Assembly: GCA_015956445.1 (NCBI GenBank)
Contig: WIUZ02000008.1
Span: 1,674,001-1,738,000, forward strand
DNA: 64,000 nt
Reading direction: 5' to 3'
Source: Thelephora terrestris
Taxonomy: Eukaryota > Basidiomycota > Agaricomycetes > Thelephorales > Thelephoraceae
The notes under the pieces: generated by a model
Told to the model about the DNA's origin: nothing
What the model saw: the letters and a program-made list of their open reading frames with translations, nothing else
Databases searched by the model: none
Shown here: positions 1 through 13,260 of the stretch, one piece after another
How positions within the stretch are numbered: the first letter of the stretch is position 1
Layout of the letters: every line of letters begins with the position of its first letter
Position numbers and translations under genes: made by a program

Positions 1-2366
1 CACGGGACAGGAACCTAGGCTTGACCTCAGCGACCCCACGTCACGCTCCTCCAATTGGAACCAACCTTTGCTTCATCTATGGAAGCGTTAGATGACACTT
101 CGGAACAACAGCTGGAGATACTGTACCATATTGACCCAATCATACCCCTTTACTGTAATAGCCCTCCTCAATTCATTGTCTTCGCCGATGCCGGTAATTC
201 CGGTTGCATCGCCCGCGTTCTCATCAGATGTCTAGAAGGGATAGATCAGCGTTCCAGCCGTCTGATGGAACTCCACCTTTACTGACTAGGATCAGATAAG
301 GGTGCGAGCATATTTGTCGCAACCTCAGAATCATGACGAGGACGGCCGCGTGACTAGGGTGAAGGAGTCAACTCGAGTTCCGGGGGATTAGAGGGGGGTG
401 TAACACACTTCTTCAAAAGGCTACCCTCTCTGATGAACCTATTCACTTTTACCTTTGCTTGCCTTTCGAAATCAGCATATATCTGAATGGAGGGATTAGC
501 GAATTTGCGGACATATGATCGTCGAATCAGCGGCATACCTCACGTTCCTCGGGAGAGAACTCGAGCGTCTCTATTTCGATGTGCTTCTTCGGAAGCACGA
601 GCAGTGGTTCGCCGTCCTGCGTGGAACCCCTATCAGGATGCTTTCGACGAGGTGTGAGTTGGGGGCGTACCAGTTCCGCGTCTTTCATCCTTCGAAGAAT
701 CAGAGGCTTAAGGACTCCCTGTGCCCTGGCGCAGGCTAAATTGGCATCGGTATACTGGACTCGCGCCTAAAAGGAGTCTAGATCATCGTTGAATTACACC
801 CAGCGGACCCACTCACAATGAAGGTGTTGAAGTCTTCCCACGCGTTGAAAGGTCTAAACCTCCCAAAACGCAGGAGTGGGTAGATGTCCGCTCTGGACAT
901 ACAACTAGCGTCAACGATCAGACCGGAAGGGGCGTCGACTGCCTCACAAAGTATTTGTGATCGGTGTTCCGGAAAGCATCCATCGATACCTGGTTTTGAG
1001 CTTGGCGGCGGTGAGACTAGCACGAGTCGTCCTGTGCGCGAAATCAGACGGGGTTAGAGTCTGTGACAGTCTGTATACCTTGTCCTAATGAACTGTGCCT
1101 CATCAAGGATGACACGGTACCACTCCATTCGGGCGAGCAGACCACTTGAGAAAGAAGAGATGAATATATGCACCAATGACCTGGAGTATGCAATACCCAT
1201 GTTTCGCCAACCAGCCGTCCTCTTCTTCTTCCTTTACTTCCCTGCCGAGCTGGAACTCGGAACAGATAGTACCGTAGCTTGTGATTATGATCTGGGCGAG
1301 GGTGAGAAATCTAATCTGAGAGCTCACCGAAAGGACTCACGTCTTTGTCCCTCATTGCGGAAAGTTTCTTGAGTTTGTCCTTTCCATGGTGGATGTGAAC
1401 TTTGAAAACGTCATTTGTCTTCTCCTCGATTTCTTCTTTCCATTGGGTCCTAGTCAAAAATTGAGATGACATCCAACCCGGAGCGAAAGCTGAATTGACA
1501 AAAGGGCAGCGGGGACGACAACGAGGGTCGTACGGTTTCTAGCGTCCGGTTCCGGTTGGTTGATTGTCATGAGGGCAATCATCTGTACGGTCTTTCCACT
1601 ATAATAGGATTAGCACCTATCGGGGCCTCGGAACGGAAAGACCCACAGGCCCATTTCGTCGGCAAGAATTCCACCTTTGATACCAGATTCACGTTCCTGG
1701 CGCACCAGCCAACTCACGCCGATGATTTGATGGGGCAGCAGCTGTACTTCCATGCCAGGCAGAAAGTGATGTTTACTGTGGGAACTGGTTAGAGCCGTGA
1801 TAAACGTGTGGCTGTCAAAGAAATTACGTCTTGATACCCAGATGTTCCATAGCCTCTTTGACAGTTATCTTCTCTGCGACGTTATCAATTGCCTTGGATA
1901 CGAACGTGGCGAGTCTATGTGCATAATGCAATTCAGTGAGAGCCATCACACGGCGACAAAGTGGAACTTTACTGTTCTTGTTGATCCGGGGCAGCAAGGT
2001 CGAGACGAGATATTGGTGCATCTTCGTTGTAGTGTATGCCAAATTCTTGACGATGATCCTTCGGTAAACCTGCCGTCCCAGGTGGAGGCTGCAACACGGC
2101 AGAGACTGGATGAGAGTAAGATATATGATACATATCGGATAAGTGATGCTGAAACGCCTACAAAGGATGTTCTCCAGTCCAGGGATATTGGGCCGGACCC
2201 CAGAGGCGACCCTTTTAGGGTTACGAGGATCCGGAGAACCAGGAGTCAGTTTCCGTTTCCTCTGGGTTGGGAAAGGATTGAAGATCTCGAAATTTTCAGG
2301 ATTAGGCTTGACGTCCAGTGCGGCTAGTACGCTAGATTTAAAACGCTTGGGAGTAGCAGACTCCAT
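1..2366 (-). CDS. SNF2-family ATPase (Uls1/Rad16/Rad5-like), 3' end outside window
   Basis: ATP-dependent DNA translocase of the SNF2 superfamily, probably nuclear and acting in chromatin remodelling or repair. Reading down the minus strand from the ATG at 2366, a low-complexity N-terminus is followed by the ATPase core in order. These are LLPHQIIGVSWLV near 1715, the Walker A box GGILADEMGLGKT split by an intron (about 1665 and 1600), a DEAQ box in VILDEAQFIRTR (about 1110), SGTPITN (about 975), ADIYPLLRF (about 880), LPKKHIEIETLEFSPEERE (about 570) and AAVLVMILRLRQICSHP (about 330). Small introns of about 50 nt separate these pieces and all stay in frame. The last readable exon (KQRFLSR) leaves the window at base 1, so the C-terminal helicase half and any RING finger cannot be seen. 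The ATPase core suits the Uls1/Rad16 branch; the exact ortholog is not settled. Confidence 0.87.
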
Positions 2367-2914
2367 GGTCGGAAAGTGATGAAAGGTGCTCGACGGAGAA
2401 GGTAAGAAGGTGAATCTCCGTGGTGGCGTGGGAAACTAGGGTACGGAATCGTCAATCGAGGTGCTCCGGCCCGGGTGAGGCCCGCTCCGGGAAAGATTCC
2501 GCAGATTTAGGAGAAACGGTCGCGTGGTGAAGGAAGCTCTGGATAATCTCGGCGGAGAAACTTCGCAAAACCCGCCTTCTGCCGTGCGCCTTTGTTGGCC
2601 TCTAGGATGCGTAGATATCACCGTTACACGATCATCATGCGGTCAACTCTGGGCACTGCAGGTCAAGCTAACGCACTGTCGCGATAAGTATCGATTGTGC
2701 TTGTGAGCCCGAGCGCTGGCCGGCATCAGTTGAAGTAAGACATGTGACGTGCTTCGTTTGATGCCGTCCAGCTTCTCAGATCTCTACCGTATGGACCGTT
2801 TGCACTGAATTGGGAATCACTCCGAAGATGTCCAGGAAATAGCTGGATGAACCTTACCCTGGCGTAGTATATAACCGTGACCAACGCTCTCGTTGTCGCC
2901 TTCCCTCTTCAAAG
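2367..2914. other. divergent intergenic region
   Basis: About 550 bases between the start of the SNF2 gene (leftward) and the beta-glucosidase (rightward). No coding exon is recognised. It should hold both promoters. The only clear element is the TATA-like box listed separately. Confidence 0.6.
2868..2874 (+). promoter_or_regulatory. TATA-like box of the beta-glucosidase gene
   Basis: TATATAA lies 41 bases before the beta-glucosidase ATG, followed by a CT-rich leader. Spacing and context fit a core promoter; not tested. Confidence 0.5.
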
Positions 2915-5900
2915 ATGTTTCTGGCGTCGTCCACCGCGGCCCTGTGCTGCCTCTTGACCCTCCTGGGCACTGTCGAGGCCCAGAGCTCAAGTCCGCCCTC
3001 ATCCACCGCCGGGTTCCCACCGAGCAGTGTCATGTCCCCTGGGCAACCTCCGCCAACCAACGGTTTTTCTAAGCAAGGGGACGTTCTCAAACCCACTATC
3101 ACGCCATATACCTTTGTTCCTTTCCCCACTCCTTTGGAAAGTTCAATTCCTGTCGTTTTCCCTGAAACATGGCCAGACAATCCTCCACCCGCCGACGACC
3201 CAGCAATCCCTGACTTTGGCCCCGCATGGGAGAACGCATACAGTCAAGCGATGCAGATGGTCAGTAGCTTCTTGGAGCCATTGCTTCTGCTTCCATGCAA
3301 ATTGTCACCTGGGTATGCGACTATCTCAGGTCCAGAATCTGACGCTCGAAGAAAAAGTTAACATCACCACTGGTGTCGGATGGATGAATGGCCCTTGTGT
3401 CGGGAACATCCCTCCAGTCAAAGACTTCCCTGGACTCTGTTTGGAGGTATACGCTCGCCTTCTTCCTCGCCTTTTCCCACATATGCTGAGGGTGCTATAG
3501 GATTCTCCACTGGGAGTCCGATTCACAGATTATGTCACCGCGTTCCCCGCAGGGATAAACTCCGCCGCAACGTGAGGACTTCGATTCTCACCCCACATTT
3601 CATCTCAAAATGTCCGTAGATGGAATCGAAGATTGATGCGCGAGCGCGGCAAGGCGATGGGAGCCGAGTTTGCTGGCAAGGGTGTCAATATTGCTCTTGG
3701 GCCAGCCATGAATATGGGAAGACTTCCCCAAGGTATCACGCCCAGGATACTTGATCATACAACACCCACTCACTCTCGTATCACCGACAGGTGGTAGGAT
3801 CTGGGAAAGCTTCGGCGCCGATCCGTTCCTGGCCGGTGAAACTGCCTACGAAACCGTTCTTGGGCTGCAGCAATCCGGGGTGCAAGCCTGCGCAAAGCAC
3901 TGGATTAACAACGAACAAGAATACGGTCGGGAGCAGTCCACATCCCAGGTCGATGACAGGGCTCAACATGAGATCTACGCCTACCCATTCTTACGATCCG
4001 TCATGGCCGGTGTTGCCGCCATCATGTGTAGTTATAGTAAGTGATTTACAAAACCCCGTGTGAGATGAATGGTCTCACCTTTCTAGATCAAATTAACTAC
4101 ACTTACGCTTGCGAGAACGACAAGCTCATGAACGATGTGCTGAAACAAGAATTCGGATACCAAGGACGTGGGTGATGCATCTGTATAATTGCCTTGAAAC
4201 CCCACCAACTCCCTCACGTAGTGATCATGTCTGACTGGGGAGCAACCGAAAGCACCATCTCCGCAATGACTGGTCTCGACATGACCATGCCCGGTGATGT
4301 CTCGTTTGAGTCTGGTGATTCGTATTTCGGGGGGAACCTGACAGTTTATGTCAACAATGGTACAATTCCCGAAGCTCGTGTCGACGATATGGCTACTCGG
4401 TACGCATTTTGAGATCCCGCTCACCATTTCCGTTCACTCAAAACACATGCACAGAATTCTTGCCGGATGGTACTTCCTTGGTCAGGACTCGGGGTATCCA
4501 GAAACCAACTTTAACGCTTGGCTACCCCTGGATGACACCAAGAATAAGCACATCGACGTGCGAGGTGACCATTGGAAAATCGTTCGCGACATTGCTACCG
4601 CTAGCATCGTTCTTTTGAAGAACACAGGATGCGCCCTTCCGCTCAAGAAGCCCAGGAAAATATCTGTCATCGGCTCTGATGCTGCTCCCCCAAAACTCGG
4701 CCCCAACGGCTTCGCTGACCGCGGAGGGACCGACGGCATCTTGGCCATGGGCTGGGGATCAGGAACTACGAACTTTACATACTTGATCTCGCCAATCGAA
4801 GCCATTCAGGCGCGTGCGGTAAGAGAGGGCACCGCGATCGACTGGCATTTCGACGACTTCGACCTTGGCGGCGCGAAGAATGTCGCTCTTGGAACCGACG
4901 CAGCTCTCGTATTCATCAAGGCGGATTCCGGGGAAGAGTACATCGTAGTTGACGGTAACGTGTGTTTCGGAAATCTCTCCTGCAGTTCCGAGTCTACGAC
5001 TAAGGATTTCCACTCAAGATCGGAGATCGCAAGAACCTGACTGCTTGGTCAAATGGCGACAACCTGGTCAAAGCGGTGGCCAGCGTACATGAGAACACTA
5101 TCGTTGTCGTGAACTCGGTTGGACCACTCATTGTAGAATCCTGGATCGACAATCCCAATGTGACGGCTGTAAGCGATCAGAGGCTTCTTTTTTTCTGACA
5201 TCCGAATCCATCGTACTGATTAGACATTTCCCGGCCATTCAGGTCATCTGGGCAGGGTTGGGAGGATCCGAAGCTGGGAACGGCATCAAAAATGTTCTCT
5301 ACGGAGACTACAACCCAAGCGGCAAGCTTCCATATACCATCGCTAGGAATGCTTCGGATTACCCGGCTAAACCTGTATCTGGTCTTTGGACACCTAACCA
5401 CCCCCTCGTCATCCCGTATACGGAAGGGTACGTTCTCAGAGTCATCCAGATAGCGCGCTCCGAGTTTACTCACCAAATGCCTGTAATCAGACTCCTCATC
5501 GACTATCGGTGGTTTGATGCTGTACGCTGCAGGTCCCGTCATCCGCTTGTGGCAGCTGTCGCTAACATCTCTCATATCAGAAACAAATCTCCCCGCGATT
5601 CGAGTTCGGCTTCGGGTTAAGCTATACCACTTTCGCGTATTCCAACTTGGTCATTCAAAAGCTCAGTTACGGAGAACAATTTCCGGAAGATGCCGTCTGG
5701 GACTCCGGTATGACACCCTCTACCAATGCCACCGGAGCATCTAGGGCGATCTGGCTTCATCGTCCCGTATACTGCGTTACTTTCTACGTACAAAACGTGG
5801 GGGATGTGGCCGGAATTGAGGTGAGTTGAGAGGACCCCGTACCCGAAGGCTTCGCCGAAACAAATGCCTGACCATATCGTGCCAGACCCCCCAGTTGTAT

Positions 5901-6122
5901 TTAGAATTCCCGCCCTCTTCCGGGGAGCCTCCGCAGACGCTCAAGGGCTTCACTAACGTGCCACTGGAGCCCGGCGAGATCCAACAAGCGCAGATCACCA
6001 TCTCCAAGTTTGATCTTTCTTATTGGGATATCGTCGGTCAGGGTTGGAAGAAACCCGACGGGACGGTTGGCGTCCTTATCTCGCAAAGCAGCAGGAAAGT
6101 CATGCTGCAAGGGAACATTTAG
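2915..6122 (+). CDS. secreted GH3 family beta-glucosidase
   Basis: Glycoside hydrolase family 3 enzyme that should cut terminal beta-D-glucose from cello-oligosaccharides or other beta-glucosides outside the cell. The ATG at 2915 opens a signal peptide (MFLASSTAALCCLLTLLG, cut near VEA-Q) and a Ser/Pro-rich linker. Then come LTLEEKVNITTG (about 3330), the substrate-loop sequence CAKHWINNEQ (about 3890) and the nucleophile in IMSDWGATES, whose Asp codon is at 4233-4235. The second domain includes ASIVLLKN (about 4600) and WAGLGGSEAGNGI (about 5255). The C-terminal fibronectin-III-like domain starts near FGFGLSYTTF (about 5610) and ends with the stop at 6120-6122. About ten short introns break the gene, for example around 3260-3330 and 4033-4086. 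All hallmark motifs are present, so it reads as intact. It has no partner genes nearby that would define the sugar substrate. Confidence 0.92.
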
Positions 6123-9100
6123 GAGGAGTTCTTAAAGTAGGATCCGTTGGACCTTGTTCGTCAGTAGGGACGCTTTACTTCGGACCTCTCGTTTGCTTCG
6201 GACCTTGTAGGGGACCTGTCATAACATGGTTTCCATGGACCCAGTAGCTGGATGGCACTCGTCGTCGAAAAAATGTACAACGCTTACCCGCAAAGAAGCC
6301 TGGAACATTCAGGATAGCATTTCATTAGTAAAAGATGTGACGTGAGTCCGACTGGATGTCGACCAGTGATCGGAGCGTTGCGGTTCGCCTTACCTTTAGG
6401 AACCGCTCAGAAAAACTGTCCTCCGGAATCATTCAGTGTGCTGGGCCTCTAGAACCCCTCCATGCGTTGAACGAGAACGTTGGCCTAGAGTGCTGCAGAG
6501 TGTCACTCTCGGCGACATCATCTCAGTCTCCGAGGTGCGTTCCTGTTCTCTTACAAAATGTAACTGGGGGTCTGCTACGCTCTCCACGGAATGTGTTGCA
6601 ATCCGTGAACAGGTTAATTGAAGGCCTGCCTCTGGATATTGTTTCTTATATCGCCCAACGCGTCCTAGGGAACAGCGGGGTTTATCGTTCCGCCCGCAAA
6701 CGTATCCTAAAGCTGGGACGACGGAGTCCGTCGTCTCGGTGCCCGGGGTCGGGCTTTGTTGTCCAGCCCGTGGACCGCAATCCTCTCGGGTCGAAAAGCG
6801 ACCCCGGGCTCCAAACACAGTGTGATCGTCTGGTATATCCTTTCAAGCCACAGGGGACCTAACCAACGCTATTCCGACAATCCGACAATCAACGCTCAAT
6901 CCCCAATCATTCACCCTCACGATCTTGGGCGGGTCGGCCGGAGCCGCTCATACTTTTCTGAGGAAAGGTACGTGATCTGACGTCCCTAGTCTTGCCTGCG
7001 ATCCTCAGCTTTTGTAGAATTTTTACCATTCGATCACAGCATCCGACTCCACATCGGCATTCTAAGTCTTTCGAGAACCACTGCTCTAGAGCGGAGATTC
7101 AGAGGCAAACTTTGCAGAACCTTTCCTCAGCCGTTCTCGACGTTGATCACCGATTGTGAATGGACCTCAAGATCTGTTGGTCCCGGAGGGAGCATCTCCG
7201 CCTTCATACCAGGAACGCGGGCCTGCCCTTCTGAAACTATCGTCCCCCATCTTCGTTGAATATCGATTCTACAAAAGATACATTCAATTATTCGGTCCGC
7301 ATTGGAGTTTCCACGAATTTTGGTTCTCCACACGCTCGCATCTGTCCCTTTCTCCTTCTCTCGAGGCCCTTATTATCAATCGTCCTTCAAGCATGGCATC
7401 CCTGTGACCCGTTGAGTTGTCAGATCTCGCATTGTCTCCCCCATCGATACCATGGTCCGCCGCAGTTGCTCGTTCAGCTAGACATGGTCGAGAGCGGAGG
7501 TCATTTATTGGTCAAGGGGTAGCGGAAGGAAATGACCACGCGTCGTGGAAGCGGGGGCATAATGAATAGGCTGCTGGGTAGCAGCGTTGTGGATTCTGGC
7601 TCAAGAAGTCTTTGCAGAAAATTGTTCTCCATACCGTTAAAGTCCTGGCATGTAGTATCCCTATACCTGGCACCGATGACTTTTTCTCTCTCTGGCACCC
7701 TTGAGTAGTTGTACTCAATGTTGCTAGTGCTTGTATCGTTGGTAATCTTACCATATTGTATGTATTTTGGTATACTAGGCCTAGCTATCAAGCCCGTGCG
7801 TCACACGAACATGCCCATCGACAGTGGTCACATGCGAGCGAGGCGCAGGAAGATCTCCTCGGGGCGTTACGGATAATCAAGTACACATCGTCCTAAATGC
7901 TGTTATGTCGTTCTCTCCGTTGCTCCATTTACTAAACGTGTTACAGCGGGCTGGCGATAACCGTGGATCGTAATGGTGGTACTTGACTACCACGACAACC
8001 GTTAGCAATGATCGGCTTGATAATATATCACCCACAGGTTGAGGTTTACCATCTTTACCACTCAGACGGGTCATCGCGATACGTTGCCAGAGGACGCTTG
8101 CAACCATCATCATTTGCCCTGCTTTTTACACACCAGGACCCAGTCTCAACGCTTCAGGCCCAATGCAGCGTGTGTCCACGACGGAAGCGGAGCGAAGGTT
8201 GAAGTCAACGAAACATTCTGGCTTCGAGCTTCGAGTTTCTTGCAAAGAAATTTTCACACGAACCCTCCTTTCCAAACTTTAAGCTTGAAGTAGATTGACG
8301 GAGAAAGGTAGGGTATGGTCCGGTGTCAGCTTCAACGAGGGGGAGCACTGCCGCACCGACAGAAGCTCCTGCGAGACCGGAGGGATCTGTAATCATATCA
8401 GAAATCTTATCGGACGGATATATCTTACATCGCAATCAGAGCCGACTGAAAGGCGAGCGGTGAGTACGGTTGTGAAGATGACACAGTTACGGATTGTTCG
8501 AGGTCAAGCGAACAACGTCGATCGCGAAGGACGTCGACAAGGATCATGATAGGGTATGATTCTGATGAACGCGTGAGGTTAAATCGCGAGATGAATCCCA
8601 GGGCACTACACGACGGTCAGAGCTGGTAAGTAGATGCGAGACGCTTCAAGGTGTCAGAGGGTATCTCAGTACTTAACCATCACGAGATGTGACCCAGGTG
8701 TATCAATCGAGCCCAGTAAATCTCACCCACACGAGGTGCCCTTATCGCGGACATACGTCCTACTAGGTGCATGCGTATCCACTACACGTGGCGGGACTCC
8801 CAGGGTCCAGGAGTGCTAGTGGAGCCCAAGTGATTGAAGATACCAAACATGATCCGGGCCGACTACCGATGTTTGGGCCGGAGGTTCCATTTCTGAACTG
8901 GTGGAACTTGGTGGCAGACAGAAGGGGATGTGTGATTACGATTATCGATGTCTAGCGCTTGGAAAGAAGCAGGCTAGGGCAGGTACCTGGTGTCGTGGGC
9001 GAAGAGGCCATGACCTCCGGGATCAGTACTTCAGTACGGCAGTCTGGGTGATGGAAATAATGGGAGGGTGACTGACTCGGCGCTGCGGCAGATTGTTCGT

Positions 9101-9485
9101 GCATGGGACAACCACCGGGCTACCCAAGTGATCCGTTTTGTGCAGTTCACAACCACCTCCTTTGGACCCCGAGGCCTTGGTGAATAAGTCACCGGGACAG
9201 ACCGGACCTCACATGGTCGAGAGATGATCAAGGCGGCCAACTCTCCCATTCTGTCACTCACCGCTCCTCTCAGATTGGTGGTAGTGAGCCAAAGGGAGGG
9301 GTGATATCTAATCGGTAGATATGCAATCGGAAAGAAAAAAAAATCGCAAAGTGCAAGTTTTGATCCGGTATTTCCGTTGTATCTCAATCTGACGCTGTAT
9401 GGGGAAACCTCATACGAATCTTACGGCTCAAGCGCCCAAGGGCCAGCAGGGCGTTCCACAGTGTACACGCTTTCCGTCCTATGGG
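6123..9485. other. gene-poor stretch, no supported gene
   Basis: About 3.4 kb with only short overlapping reading frames, none with recognisable motifs, convincing splice chains or biased codon use. I saw no tRNA, long inverted repeat or transposase remnant. A small spliced gene like the one at 9656 could be missed here. Confidence 0.4.
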
Positions 9486-9493
9486 TATAAATA
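9486..9493 (+). promoter_or_regulatory. TATA box of the Cys/His-rich microprotein gene
   Basis: TATAAATA is followed by a C/T-rich leader of about 160 bases and then the first ATG of the short-exon gene at 9656. The position is typical for a fungal core promoter. Confidence 0.5.
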
Positions 9494-9655
9494 CCAGACC
9501 CGCTTTTCCGTCGTTCGATCGCCGTAACCCAAGGTTGGTCTTGTGGAGCCGCCAACCGACCTCCCCGCACACTCACAGACCCTTTCCCCAGACCAGACTG
9601 CCTCTCTCGATATATCCGCCTCACAGGAAGCTCAAATCCGAACCCACCAAGCGAA

Positions 9656-10044
9656 ATGTGCGAACACGAAATGTAAACCTCCCCTGCCTATCTTCCCAAG
9701 TCTTGCTCGGATCCTGACCGTTGTTGTTCCAGAGTGGGAGATTATTACAGGGGATGCGGTGTGCGTTTCCAGCGGTCGTTCCATAGAAACCATGGACTTT
9801 ATTGATCCACGTGTTTCAGCACTTTCACGGTCGGTATTATACTGGCGAGGTGCAGGACTGCAACTCTACAAATTGCAAGGCGAGTAAGGCTCACAAGCAC
9901 ACAGCGCGCAATTGTGGTTGCATCAACGTGCGTCTTTATCAAAACCACTATCATTCCAGAGCCTCAGAATTTGATTTGTAGGTTGTCACCAACGTGAACC
10001 GTGTACAGAATATGTTCCAAGCAAAACATCCAGATTGCCAATAG
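9656..10044 (+). CDS. 71-aa Cys/His-rich protein with four tiny exons
   Basis: Not recognised as a named family. Four exons are proposed: 9656-9672, 9733-9760, 9820-9927 and 9982-10044, all with GT..AG introns of 54-60 nt. The joined product is 71 residues. It begins MCEHEIVGDYYRGCGHFHG, has DCNSTNC and NCGC motifs separated by a KAHKHTAR segment, and ends in VQNMFQAKHPDCQ. That makes seven Cys and six His in a short chain, which suggests metal (zinc) binding or a disulfide-rich fold. There is no signal peptide. Frame is kept across all three introns, a TATA box lies 170 bases upstream and the leader is CT-rich, so chance assembly is unlikely. I have a general memory of similar short proteins in agaricomycetes, but their function is not known to me. 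Confidence 0.62.
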
Positions 10045-11501
10045 TCCCAAATTTGGACCGATGGGGAATTTCCACGCGCATAGAATCCTAGAGCGCAACA
10101 CTAGAAGCTAGTAGGAGGACCTGTACTGCCGCATGAAGAGGGGACGGGAGATCCTTCAGAAGCGATGAACAGGAGTGATTGTATCTGTGCAAACCGTAAG
10201 CTTACTATGCCCCTCCTGCGAGAACGAAATCTAGTTTTGTGCCGCACATAGTCAGCCACCTGTACTCACGTATGATAATCTGCATCACACCATCGAAACG
10301 GTCGCGTGAGGTACGGGATGCGGACCATATCCACCCGCTTGGTCTCGTGTTTAGCCATGAACCCAGAAAGATGACTCTAGATTCCACCTTTAGCCAATCG
10401 CGGAGCTTTTGTGGTCCAGGGACCACGAAGACGCACCATCTCCGTTTGTGCGTAATGTGAATGGACCAAGAGCCGGTCAGTAGTTGAATACCTTTCACCT
10501 CTTCACATCGATGCTCCTTGAGCGGTAGATTGGAGCGACGATGATCAATGTAACTGAATGGGAGAATCGCCATTCAGTATCTTGAGCAGCTGACCAGAAC
10601 TTTTACAACCTTCCTGCCCACGATGCATCTCGTTAGCCACCCATGCGGCTGCAAGTTGTATGACTTTCCGGACCTCCTTTGATTCACAAACGGAGATCAG
10701 CCGTCCGGAGTCGTAAATTAAAGCGGCGCGTATCAGAACGCCCGGGGGTTGTTTCTAGAATACGAGCCGAGGTCAAAAATGTTCGAACTGAGTGGGCACT
10801 TTGCCCATCATAGCGGCGCCTACTCAAACACAGGCGCCGTTTTCGGTATACCTGGCAAGGATCTCTACCAGCCCACGCCGCTGAGACTCGCGATAGAGTT
10901 AGCTGCTGGGTGACCGCAGGCCGTTGGTAGATGCGAATCGTTAATCAATGGAGAGGCACACGTGGACGATCATCTTCAATGGAAGCGCGGGACGAACGAG
11001 GGGTATAAATTAAAGGCCCGGAGCTGCTGTGTCAGCGAGAACGACTTACATACAGTAGACACACCTTGTGAATAAACGAAGGGCTGGGTGATCACAGCCA
11101 CTATCACAGAACCGTTAATACTGTGCGATGAATCGCGCCTCCGGGTGACATCTGGAAGAGTTTTCAATGACCCTAATTTTTGGGGCTGCAATCACTTACC
11201 TGTAACGATATGGTACTTTCCAAGTGGAATACGTGACTTGTAGAACACATGGCCTCCCAGGACGAATAACAGAGACATCTGCGCGGGGAAGAACTCGATA
11301 TTTGGAATGCACGCGGCAGAAGACGACCAGGCCCGGGCCAAACAACCGCCAGCAGGTTACTCTAGGATGTGTCCCAATTCCCAAGGTTGGACTGGTATGG
11401 GATTTCTGGGATTTTCGCGTCCCCACTTCGTTTGGGGGCGCCCTGTGGACGTTGGAAGCAGAGGCGCCGATCAGCGGTCCGCCACTCGCCACTGGGTCAC
11501 G
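10045..11501. other. intergenic stretch, nothing recognised
   Basis: About 1.45 kb between the microprotein and the F-box gene. A 122-codon minus-strand frame (10573-10205) has no recognisable motif and no splice continuation. It should contain the F-box promoter near its right end. Confidence 0.4.
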
Positions 11502-13260
11502 ATGTCGATGAGCGACCAACGGCCAACTTCTGCGGCGGAGGCACTGCCCATGACAGACATCCTCCCCCTCGTTCTCCGATGTCTCTCCAAAGATCTCGCC
11601 TCCCTGTGTGCTTGTGCGTTGGTGGATCGTAGTTCCACCAAAGCTGCCTCCGCGGTTCTCTACCGCAACATCGTCTTCTCACCGCCTTGGACTGCGACAT
11701 TAGATCTGAATGAGGCTCAGAAGTATTCGGTAAGGTCTCATCGCACGACCCTAGTCCTTGGGATGAACATTCATCGTACTCCAGCGACCGGGAACTATAC
11801 TGCACTCTGCCGCACTCCCGCATTACGCCGCTTATGTAAAGACAGTAGAAATCGGGGGTACGGCCGTTCCGAGACAAGGAAGAGAAGATTCAAGTCAAAC
11901 TGAGCGGTATTCCAAGGTTCCATATCGATGCGGAGGACTCCCATAAACCCTCTCGCGAAGTGCCTGATCGCCGCAATCCCAGCATGGACAAATCTTGTGA
12001 CAATAACGATCATTCCAGCGCAAGCACCGGAGGGTTTGTTCGTTGAACCGTTGCGCCTGCTCCAGAGCCTACCAGAACTTCGGATTTTGAAGGTGAATTC
12101 GACATGCACCGACGCAATCTCTGCCCCCGTTCTATCGCAGATCGTTGGATTGAGGTCTTTGACTGTGATTGACCCGAACCGGGCAATGTTGGATCTATTA
12201 CCGAATTGGCTTTCTCGATTATCCGGTACGCTGCGCCAGATGCATCTACTCGTGAGTTTGCCCCTCTATCGACCAATACGCCCCAGGTAACCCTCCCGCC
12301 GGAAGGAAAACTGTGGTTCCATCACCCCAGGGGTCTTACAAACCATCCAACCTTTGGCGGCGCAGTTGCAATCATTCTCACTAGGGCTCTCGTACTCTCT
12401 CGAAGATGGGCACGTCCTTCAATTCCTTACCCGCCTTCCTCGCCTCCAAAACCTCCAACTCCGGTATTACTGGGTAAGCTAGAGGCCAGGGTTCATCAAA
12501 GCGTATTCCAGTTTTCTCATCCCATACCCATCCTCGGCAACGCTTAGCAAATGAAACAACCGCCGACGGCCCCCCAAATCACAACTCTCCGGAAATTTGT
12601 GGTAAACCATACGCACATCGACTTCCTCAGCCATGTCCACCACCTATCGAGATGGGTCCGTAGAATCGCATTCCGATCGCACTTGGAGCACTTGGAACTT
12701 GTTATGGACAATTTTGAGTACTTCAGGGGGCCATACTTGAACTACGGAGGCCTCGTGGAGCATACCAGCTACAAGCATGGGGGGTCACTTCGCGTTTTAC
12801 GATTGACTCACGGATACATTGATTCTACGACCACCGCTCTGTTTTGTCAGCAATGTCCGAACCTGGAAGAAATTTCTCTGGGAGTAAGCATGAGCACCTT
12901 GGTAGGTTTCCCATCCACCGTGCGTTCTTGCTCAGACTTAACCAGGGGGCTTCCTGCAGCGCGAATTCCCCCAAAAGGCCGCCCCGTTGTCAAAACTACG
13001 CCGGGCTGCCTTCCGAATATGCAACATGAAATCTTCTCAAGTCCAGAAAGATTTCACCGACGAAGCTGCAGCCGACTTCTTTGAGACGCTAAAGTGTGCC
13101 GATCTACGGCATTTGGCTGTAAACTGCATGACCTGGGAGGTGGGTGAGAAGGGTCAACCTGAGCTACGCAGAACTGACTGTCCTTTCTTCGTAGGGGAAG
13201 TGGACCGCGAATGAGCGTAATGAAGTTAAATTCATAGTGCGGCGCCAGCCGCTTTCATAA
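11502..13260 (+). CDS. F-box / leucine-rich-repeat protein
   Basis: Probable substrate-recognition protein for an SCF ubiquitin ligase, of a type expanded in agaricomycetes. The ATG at 11502 leads into the F-box-like helix region LPLVLRCLSKDLASLCACAL (about 11560-11620) and VDRSSTKAASAVLYRNIVF. The first intron starts at 11732. The next exons carry LPHYAAYVKTVEIG and a series of Leu-rich strands, such as PAWTNLVTITI, LLQSLPELRILKV and FLTRLPRLQNLQLRYYW. Later exons continue with RWVRRIAFRSHLEHLELVM, CPNLEEISLGV and CADLRHLAVNC. The last exon (GKWTANERNEVKF) ends at 13260. At least six introns are needed, and all tested junctions keep frame. The targeted protein cannot be inferred. The repeat region is irregular, as usual for this group. 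Confidence 0.78.

Noticed and set aside
10205-10573. 122-codon minus-strand frame
   Set aside because: No recognised domain and no supporting splice or promoter signals.
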